A stretch of 64,000 nt of DNA, taken from contig NZ_CP018616.1 of assembly GCF_002849855.1 (NCBI RefSeq), positions 1,116,001 to 1,180,000 of the forward strand, in the 5' to 3' direction. Below are positions 1 to 8,958 of the stretch, piece after piece. Below the pieces are notes generated by a model, which had not been told where the DNA came from, made no database searches, and was given only the letters and a program-made list of their open reading frames with translations. Source of the DNA: Vibrio azureus (GTDB taxonomy: Bacteria; Pseudomonadota; Gammaproteobacteria; Enterobacterales; Vibrionaceae). Numbering within the stretch: position 1 is the first letter of the stretch; each line of letters begins with the position of its first letter. Made by a program: the position numbers and the translations under genes.

Positions 1-927
1 GCGATTGCAGCATCATTTGGTATTGCTGCGATTCTTTCTACTATCGTTTTGGGCGACGAATCTGGCTATGAGCTTGGTGAAGTTCAGAAGGTTAAGTTAG
101 CCGCAGTTGAAGCAGAATGGCATACAGAGCCTGCTCCTGCTGCTTTCACTCTGTTTGGGCTTCCAAACCAAGAGAAAAGGAAAACGGAATACGCAGTTAA
201 GATCCCTTATTTGATGGGTATTATCGCTACACGTTCGTTTGATGAGCAAGTGATTGGCCTGCGTGAATTGCGCGATAGCCATGTAGATAGAATTCGTAGT
301 GGTATGTACGCTTACGAATTACTTGAAAAGCTTCGTGCAGGTGACAAATCTGAAGCAAACGTTGCTGCATTTGATGAAGTAAAAGGCGACTTGGGTTACG
401 GTTTACTTCTTAAACGTTACACAGATAAAGTTGTTGACGCTACTGAAGAGCAAATCCAAGCAGCGGCTGATGATTCTATCCCAACAGTGTGGCCTCTTTT
501 CAGTGCGTTCCGCATCATGGTTGGCTGTGGATTCATTATGCTGTTCGTATTCGGTGCGGCGTTTATTCAAACATGCCGTCAAAAAATCGAGCAGAAACCG
601 TGGTTGCTAAAAGCGGCACTATTCAGCATTCCATTACCTTGGATTGCAATTGAAGCAGGTTGGTTTGTCGCTGAATTTGGTCGTCAACCTTGGGCTGTTG
701 GTGAAATTCTGCCAGTTCATGTTGCTGCTTCAGCGTTAACTGCTGGAGAAATTTGGACATCACTATTTGCAATTTTAGCGCTTTACACTGTCTTCTTAAT
801 CGCGGAAGTGTACTTAATGGTTAAGTTTGCTCGTAAAGGACCTAGCAGTCTTAAAACAGGTAGATACCACTTTGAACAAAACGTGGATACTGTTGAAGAC
901 AAAGTTAACCGTCAAGTAGAAGCGTAA
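1..927 (+). CDS. cydA: Cytochrome bd ubiquinol oxidase subunit I, 3' part (cut by window edge)
   Basis: This is the C-terminal 308 residues of CydA; the reading frame is open to base 1, so the gene starts outside the window. CydA carries hemes b558, b595 and d and oxidises quinol at the periplasmic side of the inner membrane while reducing oxygen. Seen here are part of the Q-loop region (AEW, then the PAPAAFTLFG stretch), the RIMVG segment that carries the heme b558 Met ligand in the E. coli protein, and the conserved GWFVAEFGRQPW block with its Glu. Three to four membrane segments remain. A 15-nt gap leads to cydB. The family identity is clear; only the missing N-terminus limits the entry. 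Confidence 0.97.
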   Translation, partial: AIAASFGIAAILSTIVLGDESGYELGEVQKVKLAAVEAEWHTEPAPAAFTLFGLPNQEKRKTEYAVKIPYLMGIIATRSFDEQVIGLRELRDSHVDRIRSGMYAYELLEKLRAGDKSEANVAAFDEVKGDLGYGLLLKRYTDKVVDATEEQIQAAADDSIPTVWPLFSAFRIMVGCGFIMLFVFGAAFIQTCRQKIEQKPWLLKAALFSIPLPWIAIEAGWFVAEFGRQPWAVGEILPVHVAASALTAGEIWTSLFAILALYTVFLIAEVYLMVKFARKGPSSLKTGRYHFEQNVDTVEDKVNRQVEA

Positions 928-942
928 GCCTGGAGAAAACAC

Positions 943-2079
943 ATGTTTGATTACGAAACCTTACGACTTATTTGGTGGGTACTAATAGGTGTCCTACTGA
1001 TTGGTTTTGCTATAACAGATGGCTTCGATATGGGAGTGGGAGCACTTGTTCCTATTATCGGCAGAAGTGATAACCAGCGTCGTGTCATGATTAACTCAAT
1101 TGCACCGCACTGGGATGGAAACCAAGTTTGGTTAATTACAGCGGGTGGTGCACTTTTCGCTGCATGGCCACTCGTCTACGCTACGTCATTCTCAGGCTTC
1201 TATCTGGCAATGATCTTGACCCTTGCTGCTTTATGGCTTCGCCCGATTGGTCTTGATTACCGCTCAAAGATTGAAGATCCTAAATGGCGTAATACATGGG
1301 ATATCTGTATCTCGATCAGTGGCTTTGTTCCGCCGATTATTTTTGGTGTTGCTTTTGGTAACCTGCTGCAAGGTGTGCCTTTTGAACTTAGTGACTTTTT
1401 AATGCCGACATACCATGGTTCATTCTTTGGCTTGCTGAACCCATTTGCTTTACTTTGTGGGCTGGTTAGTTTGTTTATGATCCTAATGCAAGGTTCATCA
1501 TGGTTGCAGATGAAAACCACAGGTGATGTTCACAGACGTGCGCGTGGTGTGGCTCAGCTAATGGCTGTGTTAACAGTGGTTGCTTTTGTGTTTGCTGGTT
1601 TTCTAATTCAAGATATGAAGGGTTATGTTATTGCAGGTAGCATCGATCCAAGTGCAGCGTCTAACCCATTGAATAAAGTAGTCGAGCTTGCCCCAGGTGC
1701 ATGGATGAATAACTTTAATACTTATCCATTGATGTGGGCTGCGCCTATCTTGGGAGTAGTAATGCCATTATTGACATTCCTAGCTTCTCGATTTGAAAAA
1801 TGTGGATTTGCGTTTTTGACGTCAAGCTTAGGCAATGCAGGTGTTATCTTAACCGCTGGTTTTGCTATGTTCCCATTCATTATGCCATCTAGCAGAATGC
1901 CAAATCATAGTTTAACAATTTGGGATGCGACTTCATCTGAATTAACGCTCAATATCATGACTGGTGTTGCTTTCGTTATGGTGCCAATCATCCTTATGTA
2001 CACATCTTGGACTTACTACAAGATGTTTGGCCGCTTGGATGATAAGTTCATCGAAGAAAATAAAAACTCACTTTACTAG
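943..2079 (+). CDS. cydB: Cytochrome bd ubiquinol oxidase subunit II
   Basis: CydB (378 aa, close to the 379 aa of E. coli) is the second large membrane subunit of the bd oxidase and pairs with CydA. The N-terminus shows the typical FDYETLRLIWW start and the TDGFDMGVGAL and HWDGNQVWL motifs. About eight or nine hydrophobic segments follow. The ATG at 943 has a TGGAGA ribosome site just upstream. It sits 15 nt after cydA and 12 nt before cydX, so the genes form one operon. Nothing unusual is seen. Confidence 0.98.
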   Translation: MFDYETLRLIWWVLIGVLLIGFAITDGFDMGVGALVPIIGRSDNQRRVMINSIAPHWDGNQVWLITAGGALFAAWPLVYATSFSGFYLAMILTLAALWLRPIGLDYRSKIEDPKWRNTWDICISISGFVPPIIFGVAFGNLLQGVPFELSDFLMPTYHGSFFGLLNPFALLCGLVSLFMILMQGSSWLQMKTTGDVHRRARGVAQLMAVLTVVAFVFAGFLIQDMKGYVIAGSIDPSAASNPLNKVVELAPGAWMNNFNTYPLMWAAPILGVVMPLLTFLASRFEKCGFAFLTSSLGNAGVILTAGFAMFPFIMPSSRMPNHSLTIWDATSSELTLNIMTGVAFVMVPIILMYTSWTYYKMFGRLDDKFIEENKNSLY

Positions 2080-2091
2080 AGGCAATCATTT

Positions 2092-2199
2092 ATGTGGTAT
2101 TTTGCATGGATACTAGGTGTACTTCTTGCCTGTGCATTTGGCATTATTAATGCGCTTTGGTTAGAGCATACAGAAATGATGGATAAAGATAGTGAGTAA
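2092..2199 (+). CDS. cydX: Cytochrome bd oxidase small subunit CydX
   Basis: A 35-residue single-pass membrane protein beginning MWYFAWILG, the signature of CydX, which stabilises the hemes of cytochrome bd. The body is one hydrophobic helix (residues 3-25) followed by an acidic tail (EHTEMMDKDSE). It lies 12 nt after cydB, with AGAGGC upstream as ribosome site, and its end overlaps the GTG start of ybgE by 8 nt. Length and position match the family (37 aa in E. coli). Confidence 0.95.
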   Translation: MWYFAWILGVLLACAFGIINALWLEHTEMMDKDSE

Positions 2200-2494
2200 A
2201 CTCGCTACTAAGATAGAACGCCTCCATAGCCCGATGGATAATAGCTTGTTAAAGGCTTTATCTTTGGCTCTTGGGTTCTTAAACGCAGGGTTAGTGCTTT
2301 GGAACCCTGAAGTCTATAATCAAGCGATTGGCGGTTTTAATGCCGTCATCGCTCCAGCGTTGATTTGGGCTATTTGTTCAAGTGTTATATACGGTGTAGG
2401 GTTTAAACCAAGAAATTGGTACTGGCAAATTCTCTTCAGTCCATATTTCTCCTTAACTATCTTAGTCTATCTAACGATAAGCTTTTTCATGTGA
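2192..2494 (+). CDS. ybgE: Cyd operon protein YbgE
   Basis: A 100-residue inner-membrane protein with three hydrophobic segments, in the place where YbgE follows cydX in many gamma-proteobacteria. Its role beside the bd oxidase is not established. The GTG start at 2192 overlaps the cydX stop by 8 nt, which suggests translational coupling. A good terminator follows 47 nt after the stop, so this is the last gene of the cyd operon. Confidence 0.88.
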   Translation: MSKLATKIERLHSPMDNSLLKALSLALGFLNAGLVLWNPEVYNQAIGGFNAVIAPALIWAICSSVIYGVGFKPRNWYWQILFSPYFSLTILVYLTISFFM

Positions 2495-2540
2495 TACAGA
2501 GCTAACAGAGAAGGCTTGAAATTAGGTCACATACCATCAT

Positions 2541-2575
2541 AAGAAGCTAGACTACGGTCTGGCTTCTTTGTTTTT
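2541..2575 (+). terminator. Rho-independent terminator of the cyd operon
   Basis: A 12-bp stem (AAGAAGCTAGAC with GTCTGGCTTCTT, one G-U pair) around a four-base TACG loop, followed by TGTTTTT. It lies between ybgE and ybgC and separates the cyd operon from the tol-pal operon. Confidence 0.9.
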
Positions 2576-2695
2576 ATCAACTAGGGAGGTTATTTAAACG
2601 ACAAACAGTGAAAATTTATCTTACCTTTAGTACCCCAATTGGTGCTGCTTCAGTTATAGTGTCTACTATAAAGCAATCTATCTTAAGGTACTCAA

Positions 2696-3106
2696 GTGGC
2701 AGGTTCCTCCCATCCTTTTTACTGGCCAATAACCGTCTATTATGAAGACACGGATAGTGGCGGTGTGGTGTACCATTCCAATTACCTCAAATTTTTCGAA
2801 CGTGCTCGTACTGAAATGTTGCGAGAAAAAGGCATTTCTCAATTGCAATTGTTGGAACAAAACGTTGGTTTTGTTGTCCGACACATGGATATTGATTTCA
2901 AACAAGGTGCTCGACTTGATGAACACTTAAAAGTGTTATGCCAAGTCACAGACATCAAACGAGCTTCTTTAAAGTTTTATCAAGAGCTAACCAATGATGG
3001 TGGAGACATCTTGTGCAAGGCAACAGTCGTAGTTGCTTGTATCGATAATAAGAAAATGAAACCCATTGCGATTCCAGCATTTATTACCTCGGAGTTAACA
3101 CAGTGA
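2696..3106 (+). CDS. ybgC: Tol-Pal system acyl-CoA thioesterase YbgC
   Basis: A 136-residue hotdog-fold thioesterase of the 4-hydroxybenzoyl-CoA thioesterase type. The motif [17 protein letters not shown] (about residues 14-30) holds the conserved catalytic Asp. It is the first gene of the tol-pal cluster and is thought to act on acyl-CoA or acyl-carrier substrates in phospholipid metabolism. The GTG start at 2696 is preceded by TTAAGGTA as ribosome site. The stop overlaps the GTG of tolQ by 4 nt. Confidence 0.95.
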   Translation: MAGSSHPFYWPITVYYEDTDSGGVVYHSNYLKFFERARTEMLREKGISQLQLLEQNVGFVVRHMDIDFKQGARLDEHLKVLCQVTDIKRASLKFYQELTNDGGDILCKATVVVACIDNKKMKPIAIPAFITSELTQ

Positions 3107-3801
3107 CTGCTGATATTTCTATCTTAGACCTTTTTCTTCAGGCAAGTTTGCTTGTTAAACTAGTCATGCTTATTTTGTTGGGGATGTCGATTGCCTCGTG
3201 GGCAATGATCATTCAACGTAGTAAAGTTCTCTCTCAAGCGACAAAGGACTCAGAAAAATTTGAGGACAAGTTTTGGTCTGGAACAGACTTGTCACAGCTT
3301 TATCAAAAAGCGAAGACCCGTAAGGATGATATCACAGGAACTGAAGAGATTTTTTACGCCGGTTTTACTGAGTTTGCCCGTTTAAGAAACAGTCATGCGA
3401 ATTCGCCTGACTACATTATGGAAGGAACCGGCCGCGCAATGCGTGTTGCGGTTGCGAGAGAAGTGGATGATTTAGAAACCAGTTTGCCATTTTTGGCAAC
3501 AGTAGGTTCTATCAGCCCTTATATTGGCCTTTTCGGTACCGTTTGGGGAATCATGCATGCCTTCATCGCGTTAGGTGAAGTAAAACAAGCCACGCTTTCT
3601 ATGGTAGCGCCTGGTATTGCTGAAGCGTTGATTGCGACTGCGATGGGCCTATTTGCAGCCATTCCCGCAGTAATGGCATATAACCGTCTAAGCAATAAAG
3701 TGAGTAAGTTGGAACATAATTACGCGACTTTTTCCGAAGAGTTTCACAGTATTCTCCACCGTCAAGCCATGGCGGGTAGAGATGGTGTAGCAAAGGACTA
3801 A
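3103..3801 (+). CDS. tolQ: Tol-Pal system proton-channel subunit TolQ
   Basis: TolQ (232 aa) is the MotA/ExbB-family inner-membrane subunit that, with TolR, uses the proton gradient to energise TolA during outer-membrane constriction. Three membrane segments are visible: residues 12-36, then two in the region from about 135 to 200 ([24 protein letters not shown] and [24 protein letters not shown]). These last two carry the conserved channel-lining Thr/Pro/Gly residues. The GTG start overlaps ybgC by 4 nt. tolR follows after a 3-nt gap. Confidence 0.97.
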   Translation: MTADISILDLFLQASLLVKLVMLILLGMSIASWAMIIQRSKVLSQATKDSEKFEDKFWSGTDLSQLYQKAKTRKDDITGTEEIFYAGFTEFARLRNSHANSPDYIMEGTGRAMRVAVAREVDDLETSLPFLATVGSISPYIGLFGTVWGIMHAFIALGEVKQATLSMVAPGIAEALIATAMGLFAAIPAVMAYNRLSNKVSKLEHNYATFSEEFHSILHRQAMAGRDGVAKD

Positions 3802-3804
3802 AGT

Positions 3805-4248
3805 ATGGCAGGTTACCAACCGAAAAAGAGAAAAATGACCGCCGAGATTAACGTTGTTCCTTATATTGACGTTATGTTGGTGTTATTGATCATTTTTATG
3901 GCAACAGCGCCCTTTGTGACTCAAGGTGTCGATGTGGACTTACCTAAAACATCTACGGCTGAATCTATGCAAGATTTAGCTGGGGATACTGATAGTAGCT
4001 TTATCATTATTGAGATTGATCGTGATGGAAATTTAGGCCTAAGCGTCAATAATGAAGAAGTTCAGCGTGGTTTAACCATTCAAGATGTCATTGTTAAAGT
4101 CAGTGCTGAACGTCAGCTCAACCCTGATGCACCTGTCGCTGTAGGTGGCGATGCCGCAACACCATACTCAGAAGTTGTTTTGGTATTAGATGAACTAAGT
4201 CGAGCTGGCATTCCTAAAGTAGGTCTGATGACTGAGATTAAGGAATAG
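3805..4248 (+). CDS. tolR: Tol-Pal system protein TolR
   Basis: TolR (147 aa) belongs to the ExbD family. It has a short basic cytoplasmic N-terminus, one membrane helix with the proton-coupling Asp in PYIDVMLVLLIIFM (about residues 19-32), and a periplasmic domain thought to bind peptidoglycan and regulate the channel. It lies 3 nt after tolQ and 13 nt before tolA. Length and motifs are normal for the family. Confidence 0.96.
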   Translation: MAGYQPKKRKMTAEINVVPYIDVMLVLLIIFMATAPFVTQGVDVDLPKTSTAESMQDLAGDTDSSFIIIEIDRDGNLGLSVNNEEVQRGLTIQDVIVKVSAERQLNPDAPVAVGGDAATPYSEVVLVLDELSRAGIPKVGLMTEIKE

Positions 4249-4261
4249 ATGTTATATCCAA

Positions 4262-5284
4262 ATGAAAGATAATAAGAAGAGAACCAAACCTTATGCGATG
4301 CCCGTGGGCACATCCTTATTTTTGCATGCTTTGTTAATTGCGGCATTAATTTGGGGAGCTGATATGGCGGTTTCAAAACCTGAGCCTTCAGGGCAGATGG
4401 TTCAAGCGGTTGTGATTGATCCAAAGTTGGTTCAGCAACAAGCAAAAGAAATTCGCCAACAACGAGAAAAAGCAGCAAAAAAAGAGCAAGCCAGATTAGA
4501 CAAGCTTAGACGTGATGCTGAGGCCTTGGAAAAAAACCGAAAAGCAGAAGAAGAGCAAATCCGCAAGCTGAAAGAACAGCAAGCGAAAGATGCTAAAGCA
4601 GCTCGTGAAGCTGAAGCACTGAAAAAGAAAAAAGAGCAGGAACGTAAAGCAGAAGAGCTCAGAGCTAAAAAAGAAAAGCAACGAGCTGAGCAAGCAGAAA
4701 AACAGCGTCTTGCTAAAGAAGAAGCTGCGCGTAAAGCTGAACAAAAGAAAATAGCGCAGGAAAAAGCCGCTAAAGCTGCAGAAGAAAAGGCACGTCGAGA
4801 ACGTGAAGCCGCAGAAAAAGCTGAAAAGCAACGTATTGCAAAAGAAAAAGCAGCAAAGGCTGCGGCAGAGAAAGCCCGTAAGGAAAAACAAAGATTAGAA
4901 AAAATAGAGCGTGAACGGAAGGAGCAAGAAGCGGCTCTTAACGATATTTTTTCCGGACTAGAAAGTGAAACAGAACTTAATAACGTCGCTCAAAATCGAC
5001 ACATGGAGTCAGAAATAGGCCGCTTTGCTGCTATTTATACACAAATGATTGAAAAGCGAATTATTAAGGATGATTACCTGTTGGGAAAGTCATGCCGCGT
5101 GAATATCAGGCTCATCTCTGCAGGGGATGAAATGATGGTCGCAAGTGTGAAAGTTCTAAATGGTGATGCACGAGTTTGTGCCGCTGCTAAAAGTGCCATT
5201 GCACAAGTTGGCACCTTTCCAAAATCGAAAGACGACTCTATTAACAATAAGCTGAAAGATATTAATTTAACGGTTGCTCTATAA
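4262..5284 (+). CDS. tolA: Cell envelope integrity protein TolA
   Basis: TolA (340 aa) spans from the inner membrane to Pal/TolB. Domain I is the N-terminal anchor (helix about residues 15-34). Domain II (about 60-225) is a long Lys/Ala/Glu/Gln-rich helical rod, read as repeated [13 protein letters not shown] heptads. Domain III (about 240-340) is a small globular domain with two cysteines (GKSCRVN and ARVCAAA), the usual disulphide. The Ala/Lys-rich rod gives a locally purine-rich DNA strand. It is in operon with tolQR and tolB. Confidence 0.96.
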   Translation: MKDNKKRTKPYAMPVGTSLFLHALLIAALIWGADMAVSKPEPSGQMVQAVVIDPKLVQQQAKEIRQQREKAAKKEQARLDKLRRDAEALEKNRKAEEEQIRKLKEQQAKDAKAAREAEALKKKKEQERKAEELRAKKEKQRAEQAEKQRLAKEEAARKAEQKKIAQEKAAKAAEEKARREREAAEKAEKQRIAKEKAAKAAAEKARKEKQRLEKIERERKEQEAALNDIFSGLESETELNNVAQNRHMESEIGRFAAIYTQMIEKRIIKDDYLLGKSCRVNIRLISAGDEMMVASVKVLNGDARVCAAAKSAIAQVGTFPKSKDDSINNKLKDINLTVAL

Positions 5285-5301
5285 CTAAAAGGGACATAGA
5301 C

Positions 5302-6654
5302 GTGATAAAACGCCTTGTATTAGGAATGTTAGTGCTGCTCAGCAGTCTCAGTAGTGTTGCGCATGCTGCACTAGAACTAGTCATTACAGATGGTATTGAT
5401 TCTGCGAGACCCATTGCCATCGTTCCATTTAAATGGGAAGGTTCTCAACCTCTACCAACCGATATTTCTGCTGTAATCGCTTCGGACTTACAGCGCAGTG
5501 GCAAATTTGCTCCTGTAGCATTGAATAAAATGCCACAGACGCCTTATAACGTATCGGAAGTTAATTACGATGCATGGACTGGGTTAGGTGTCGATGCATT
5601 ATTAACTGGCTCGATCGAGCAGAACAGCCAAGGTGATTATGTCATTAACTACCAATTAATCGATGTAGTGCGTGGTCATTTGACAGAGGGTAATCAATTA
5701 GCCTCAAGTACTGAAAGCAATAGTATTGTCGTTCAAGAGCCACTTTTATTTAATAAAAAAGCAACCATTGAAGCTCCTCGCATGCGTGAGTATGGTCATC
5801 GCATCTCTGATTTAGTCTATGAGCAGTTAACTGGAGAGCGCGGTGCTTTCATGACTCGTATCGCTTATGTTGTGGTGAGTGACAAAGACACTTTCCCATA
5901 TCAGTTGAGAGTTGCAGATTATGATGGCTTTAATGAGCGTTTAGTCCTGCAGTCAAAGCAGCCTCTGATGTCACCTGCATGGTCACCTGATGGTCAAAAA
6001 TTAGCTTATGTAAGTTTCCAGAATGGCCAAGCTGAAATATTCATGATGAATATTTATACGGGTGAGCAAGAAAAATTAACTTCATACCCTCGTCATAACG
6101 GCGCTCCTAAGTTTTCTCCCGATGGCAACAAACTCGCTTTAGTTTTATCTAAAACAGGTTCTCTTCAAGTTTACACTCTGGATTTAAAGACTCGTCAGCT
6201 CACTCAAATTACTAGAGGAAGATCTAATAATACTGAACCATTTTGGCATCCTGATGGTAACTCATTGATTTTTACTTCTGATAGAGGTGGTAAGCCACAG
6301 ATTTATCAGGTAAATTTGGCAAGTGGTTCAACACAGCGCCTAACTTGGCAAGGCAGTCAGAATTTAGGTGGACAAATTACGCCTGATGGCCGTTTTCTTG
6401 TGATGGTTAACCGAAGTAATTCAGGTTTTAATCTTGCAAAACAAGATTTGGACACAGGTGCACTGCAAGTTTTGACTGAAACACTGCTTGATGAGTCACC
6501 AAGTATCGCACCGAATGGCGGGATGGTGATATACAGTTCTATTTATAACAAGCAAAACGTACTTTCGATGGTTTCAATCGATGGCCGTTTTAAAGCCCGT
6601 TTACCTGCGACCAATGGTCGTGTGAGATCACCAGCATGGTCTCCATTTTTGTAA
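5302..6654 (+). CDS. tolB: Periplasmic translocation protein TolB
   Basis: TolB (450 aa) has a cleavable signal peptide (residues 1-22, ending VAHA before [10 protein letters not shown]), an alpha/beta domain, and a six-bladed beta-propeller that binds Pal. The propeller shows repeated SPDGxxL/AxxS motifs ([42 protein letters not shown], and so on). The GTG start at 5302 follows AAAGGGACA. It continues the tol-pal operon, 30 nt before pal. Confidence 0.97.
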   Translation: MIKRLVLGMLVLLSSLSSVAHAALELVITDGIDSARPIAIVPFKWEGSQPLPTDISAVIASDLQRSGKFAPVALNKMPQTPYNVSEVNYDAWTGLGVDALLTGSIEQNSQGDYVINYQLIDVVRGHLTEGNQLASSTESNSIVVQEPLLFNKKATIEAPRMREYGHRISDLVYEQLTGERGAFMTRIAYVVVSDKDTFPYQLRVADYDGFNERLVLQSKQPLMSPAWSPDGQKLAYVSFQNGQAEIFMMNIYTGEQEKLTSYPRHNGAPKFSPDGNKLALVLSKTGSLQVYTLDLKTRQLTQITRGRSNNTEPFWHPDGNSLIFTSDRGGKPQIYQVNLASGSTQRLTWQGSQNLGGQITPDGRFLVMVNRSNSGFNLAKQDLDTGALQVLTETLLDESPSIAPNGGMVIYSSIYNKQNVLSMVSIDGRFKARLPATNGRVRSPAWSPFL

Positions 6655-6684
6655 TACTAAGTGTAAATAATAAAGGAAAAAATA

Positions 6685-7200
6685 ATGCAACTTAATAATC
6701 TTCTGAAAGGCCTACTTATCTCTATCCCTGTTATGGCTATGACGGCTTGTAGCTCAAGCGACGATGCGTCATCAAATTCAGGTTCAGCGACAAATGGTTC
6801 AGGTTCAACAGTTGTATCAACGCTTGATCGCAACGGTCAGTTAAGTGAGCAAGAATTGCAAGAGCAAGCGCTTCGTGCAGCTCAAACTATCTACTTTGCT
6901 TTTGATAACTCAACCATTGCACGTGACTACGAAGACATGCTAGCTGCTCATGCTGCTTACCTAAGTCAAAACCCAGCACTAAGAGTGACTATCGAAGGTC
7001 ATGCTGACGAGCGTGGCACACCAGAATACAATATCGCGCTAGGTGAGCGTCGTGCTGAAGCGGTATCTAACTACCTGCAAGCTCTGGGTGTACAAGCGAG
7101 CCAAATCTCGATTGTTAGCTACGGTGAAGAAAAGCCATTGTTGCTTGGTCAATCAGAAAATATCTATGCTAAGAACCGTCGTGCGGTTCTAGTATACTAA
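6685..7200 (+). CDS. pal: Peptidoglycan-associated lipoprotein Pal
   Basis: Pal (171 aa) is an outer-membrane lipoprotein that binds peptidoglycan and TolB. The signal sequence ends in the lipobox MTAC (Cys at residue 22), followed by a Ser/Gly-rich linker. The OmpA-like domain begins near residue 65 with IYFAFDNSTI and holds the diaminopimelate-binding pattern, including EGHADERGTPEYN and ALGERRAEAV. The ribosome site AAAGGAAAAA precedes the ATG. Confidence 0.97.
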   Translation: MQLNNLLKGLLISIPVMAMTACSSSDDASSNSGSATNGSGSTVVSTLDRNGQLSEQELQEQALRAAQTIYFAFDNSTIARDYEDMLAAHAAYLSQNPALRVTIEGHADERGTPEYNIALGERRAEAVSNYLQALGVQASQISIVSYGEEKPLLLGQSENIYAKNRRAVLVY

Positions 7201-7216
7201 TTGAGAGGAAAACCTC

Positions 7217-7972
7217 ATGTTCAGTAGCTCCATACGTATTATTACGTTAGCGTTACTGGCAAGTGCGGCGAATAATGCTTTCGCCGCACCAGCACCAGTA
7301 TCCGACCTTACTCGCTCTTCGTCTTATACCCGTTCATCTTCTGAATCGGATGTTGAGCGTTTAGAGCGCTTATTACAAAACCGTAATCGTGTTCAATTGC
7401 AAATGCAGACGCAGATCGATCAAATGGCTCAAGAGATCAGCGAGCTCCGTGGGCAAGCAGAGCGAAACAATTACGAAATACAACAGATGCTTAAGCGCCA
7501 ACGAGAGCTATTTGTAGAGCTTGACCAAGTCCGTGGTGGCCTCAAGTCTGCACCTGCTCAGGAGCCCAAAAGTGTGTCTGGTGTCTCTGAAGGGCAGTTT
7601 TCATCCAATGCAGATGAGCAAGCTACTTATCGAAATGCTGTCGATTTGATTTTGAAAAAGAAAGATTATGCTGGTGCTGTTGCTGCATTCGAACAATTTC
7701 AGAAAGACTATCCAAATTCTACCTATACAGCAAACTCCCACTATTGGCTCGGGCAACTTTATTTCGCCAAGAAGCAAGATAAAGAAGCTGCGAAAAGATT
7801 TATTTCTGTGATGTCATATAAAGACTCTAGCAAACGACCGGATGCTTTATTGAAACTAGGTGATATTGCAGCAAGAAACAATAATGCGACTCAAGCAAAG
7901 AAATATTACCAGCAAGTGGTTGATGAATACCCTGATAGCGCATCAGCAAAAATAGCCAAGTCAAAGCTGTAA
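7217..7972 (+). CDS. cpoB: Cell division coordinator CpoB (YbgF)
   Basis: CpoB (251 aa) is the periplasmic TPR protein at the end of the tol-pal operon. In E. coli it links peptidoglycan synthesis to outer-membrane constriction. Seen here: a signal peptide ending AFA near residue 24, a coiled-coil trimerisation region (about 45-110, rich in Gln/Glu/Leu), a linker, and three TPR-like repeats (from YRNAVDLILKKKDYAGAVAAF to the end). It lies 16 nt after pal. No clear U-tract terminator follows, but a strong RNA fold does (8004-8100). Confidence 0.94.
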   Translation: MFSSSIRIITLALLASAANNAFAAPAPVSDLTRSSSYTRSSSESDVERLERLLQNRNRVQLQMQTQIDQMAQEISELRGQAERNNYEIQQMLKRQRELFVELDQVRGGLKSAPAQEPKSVSGVSEGQFSSNADEQATYRNAVDLILKKKDYAGAVAAFEQFQKDYPNSTYTANSHYWLGQLYFAKKQDKEAAKRFISVMSYKDSSKRPDALLKLGDIAARNNNATQAKKYYQQVVDEYPDSASAKIAKSKL

Positions 7973-8003
7973 TCATTTTGCAGTCATACCCTCAAACCAT
8001 AAT

Positions 8004-8100
8004 GTGGATCGAGACGGCTTAGCTTTCAGGACCAACAACGGCTCATAGATAAGAGCCATTTAAAAGCCTGTGAGCTAAGGGCCTTCCCCATTGGTCTATC
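8004..8100 (+). ncRNA. Candidate structured RNA element downstream of cpoB
   Basis: Nested inverted repeats form one long imperfect stem. GGCTTAGCT/TTCAGG (8015-8029) pairs with CCTGTG/AGCTAAGGGCC (about 8068-8084). An inner hairpin GGCTC-(8)-GAGCC lies at 8040-8057, and a possible outer helix joins GATCGAGAC to GGTCTATC. There is no T-run at the end, so it is not a plain terminator. I do not recognise an Rfam class. It could be a 3'-UTR element of the tol-pal mRNA, a leader of the gene at 8139, or an independent small RNA. Confidence 0.35.
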
Positions 8101-8138
8101 AGTGATAATACCTCAAATCAAAATTATCGAGTAACTCT

Positions 8139-8477
8139 ATGTTTATCCATCATGTTAACGGCATTGACTGGTTGGTTATCACCGCCTTTGAAGAATTTAA
8201 ACCTATATTTATTGAAGATGCTGGCACGATTCCTTCTTGCTTCTCTATCGATAGCGAATTAAGCATGATTGAGCAAGCCAAGCGTATTTATGGCTATTTA
8301 CCTACACTCAAAGGCGTCATCACAGATACCGGCACGTTTCAAAGTCGAAATAACGAAGAAGATTTGAATCCACAGCTAGCATGCCTAGTTGAAGGGCGTG
8401 GTCGGGTGTTTATCTATCACGGCGGCTTTGTCGCTTTTGTGGATGACGAGCAAACCTTTATTACCCGCATGGACTGA
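8139..8477 (+). CDS. Small hypothetical protein
   Basis: A 112-residue protein that I do not recognise. It is soluble, mildly acidic, has no signal peptide or membrane segment, and ends ...FVDDEQTFITRMD. The start follows CGAGTAACTCT, a weak ribosome site. It stands alone between cpoB and phoX, with 480 nt of non-coding DNA after it. The length, the sensible composition and the absence of a longer overlapping frame make it a likely real gene. No function is proposed. Confidence 0.6.
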   Translation: MFIHHVNGIDWLVITAFEEFKPIFIEDAGTIPSCFSIDSELSMIEQAKRIYGYLPTLKGVITDTGTFQSRNNEEDLNPQLACLVEGRGRVFIYHGGFVAFVDDEQTFITRMD

Positions 8478-8881
8478 GTATTCTTAAGAAGTTGTAGTTA
8501 TTTGGGTATGGTGATTTTTACATAGCATTTTATTAATAGAAAGGAATTGAACGGAGTCAGTTACTCCCTTTGATAAGTAAAGCCGTATTGTTTAATTGGC
8601 TATCTGCGTCACTCATAAAGAAATCGGCAGAAATTATCCAGATCATTTTAGCTTTTAATATAACTCATCAGTTGCCGTTCTGCTTTAACTCACAATATAC
8701 CCAAGTATCTTGAGTTCATTTGGGTATATATATCGGTTTCTAGTGTAAAAAGTGAGTAACTTAAATATTGACGATAAATTTGGAAAAATAAAACATCGTA
8801 ATATTTCGCCACAGTACTTGTGCAGGGGGTTAACTTATATAAATAGGAAATGGCCTTAAGCGAAACGTAATAATAATATAA
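8478..8881. other. Intergenic region before the phoX promoter
   Basis: Non-coding stretch holding one copy of the palindromic repeat (8696-8728). Apart from the repeat and AT-rich sequence, no gene, RNA or strong terminator is visible. Confidence 0.5.
8696..8728. repeat. Palindromic intergenic repeat, 33-bp form (copy 1)
   Basis: Ends TATACCCAAGTA and TTTGGGTATA form an inverted repeat with CTTGAG in the centre. It is the same family as the other copies listed here. This copy lies 218 nt after the nearest stop, unlike most others. Confidence 0.8.
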
Positions 8882-8919
8882 CTGTTAATTATTTGTAGCT
8901 AATTTGTCATGATTATAAT
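8882..8919 (+). promoter_or_regulatory. Candidate PhoB box and -10 element of phoX
   Basis: Three 7-mers at an exact 11-bp period resemble the Pho-box half-site CTGTCAT: CTGTTAA (8882), TTGTAGC (8893) and TTGTCAT (8904). A perfect -10 hexamer TATAAT lies at 8914-8919. The first two 11-bp units end ten bases before the -10, the spacing known for PhoB-activated promoters, which lack a good -35. The downstream gene is a PhoX phosphatase, a classic Pho-regulon member, which supports the reading. Confidence 0.55.
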
Positions 8920-8958
8920 GCATCATAGCATCCACAAAAAGTCATAAAGGTCAATTTA

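Noticed and set aside
4496..4891. Minus-strand Phe/Cys-rich frame in tolA
   Set aside because: It is the complement of the Lys/Ala/Glu-rich TolA rod; low complexity, no start signals.
8004..8100. tRNA gene after cpoB
   Set aside because: A tRNA cluster is expected by analogy with E. coli, but no TTCGA-type loop, anticodon stem or CCA-like end fits the segment.
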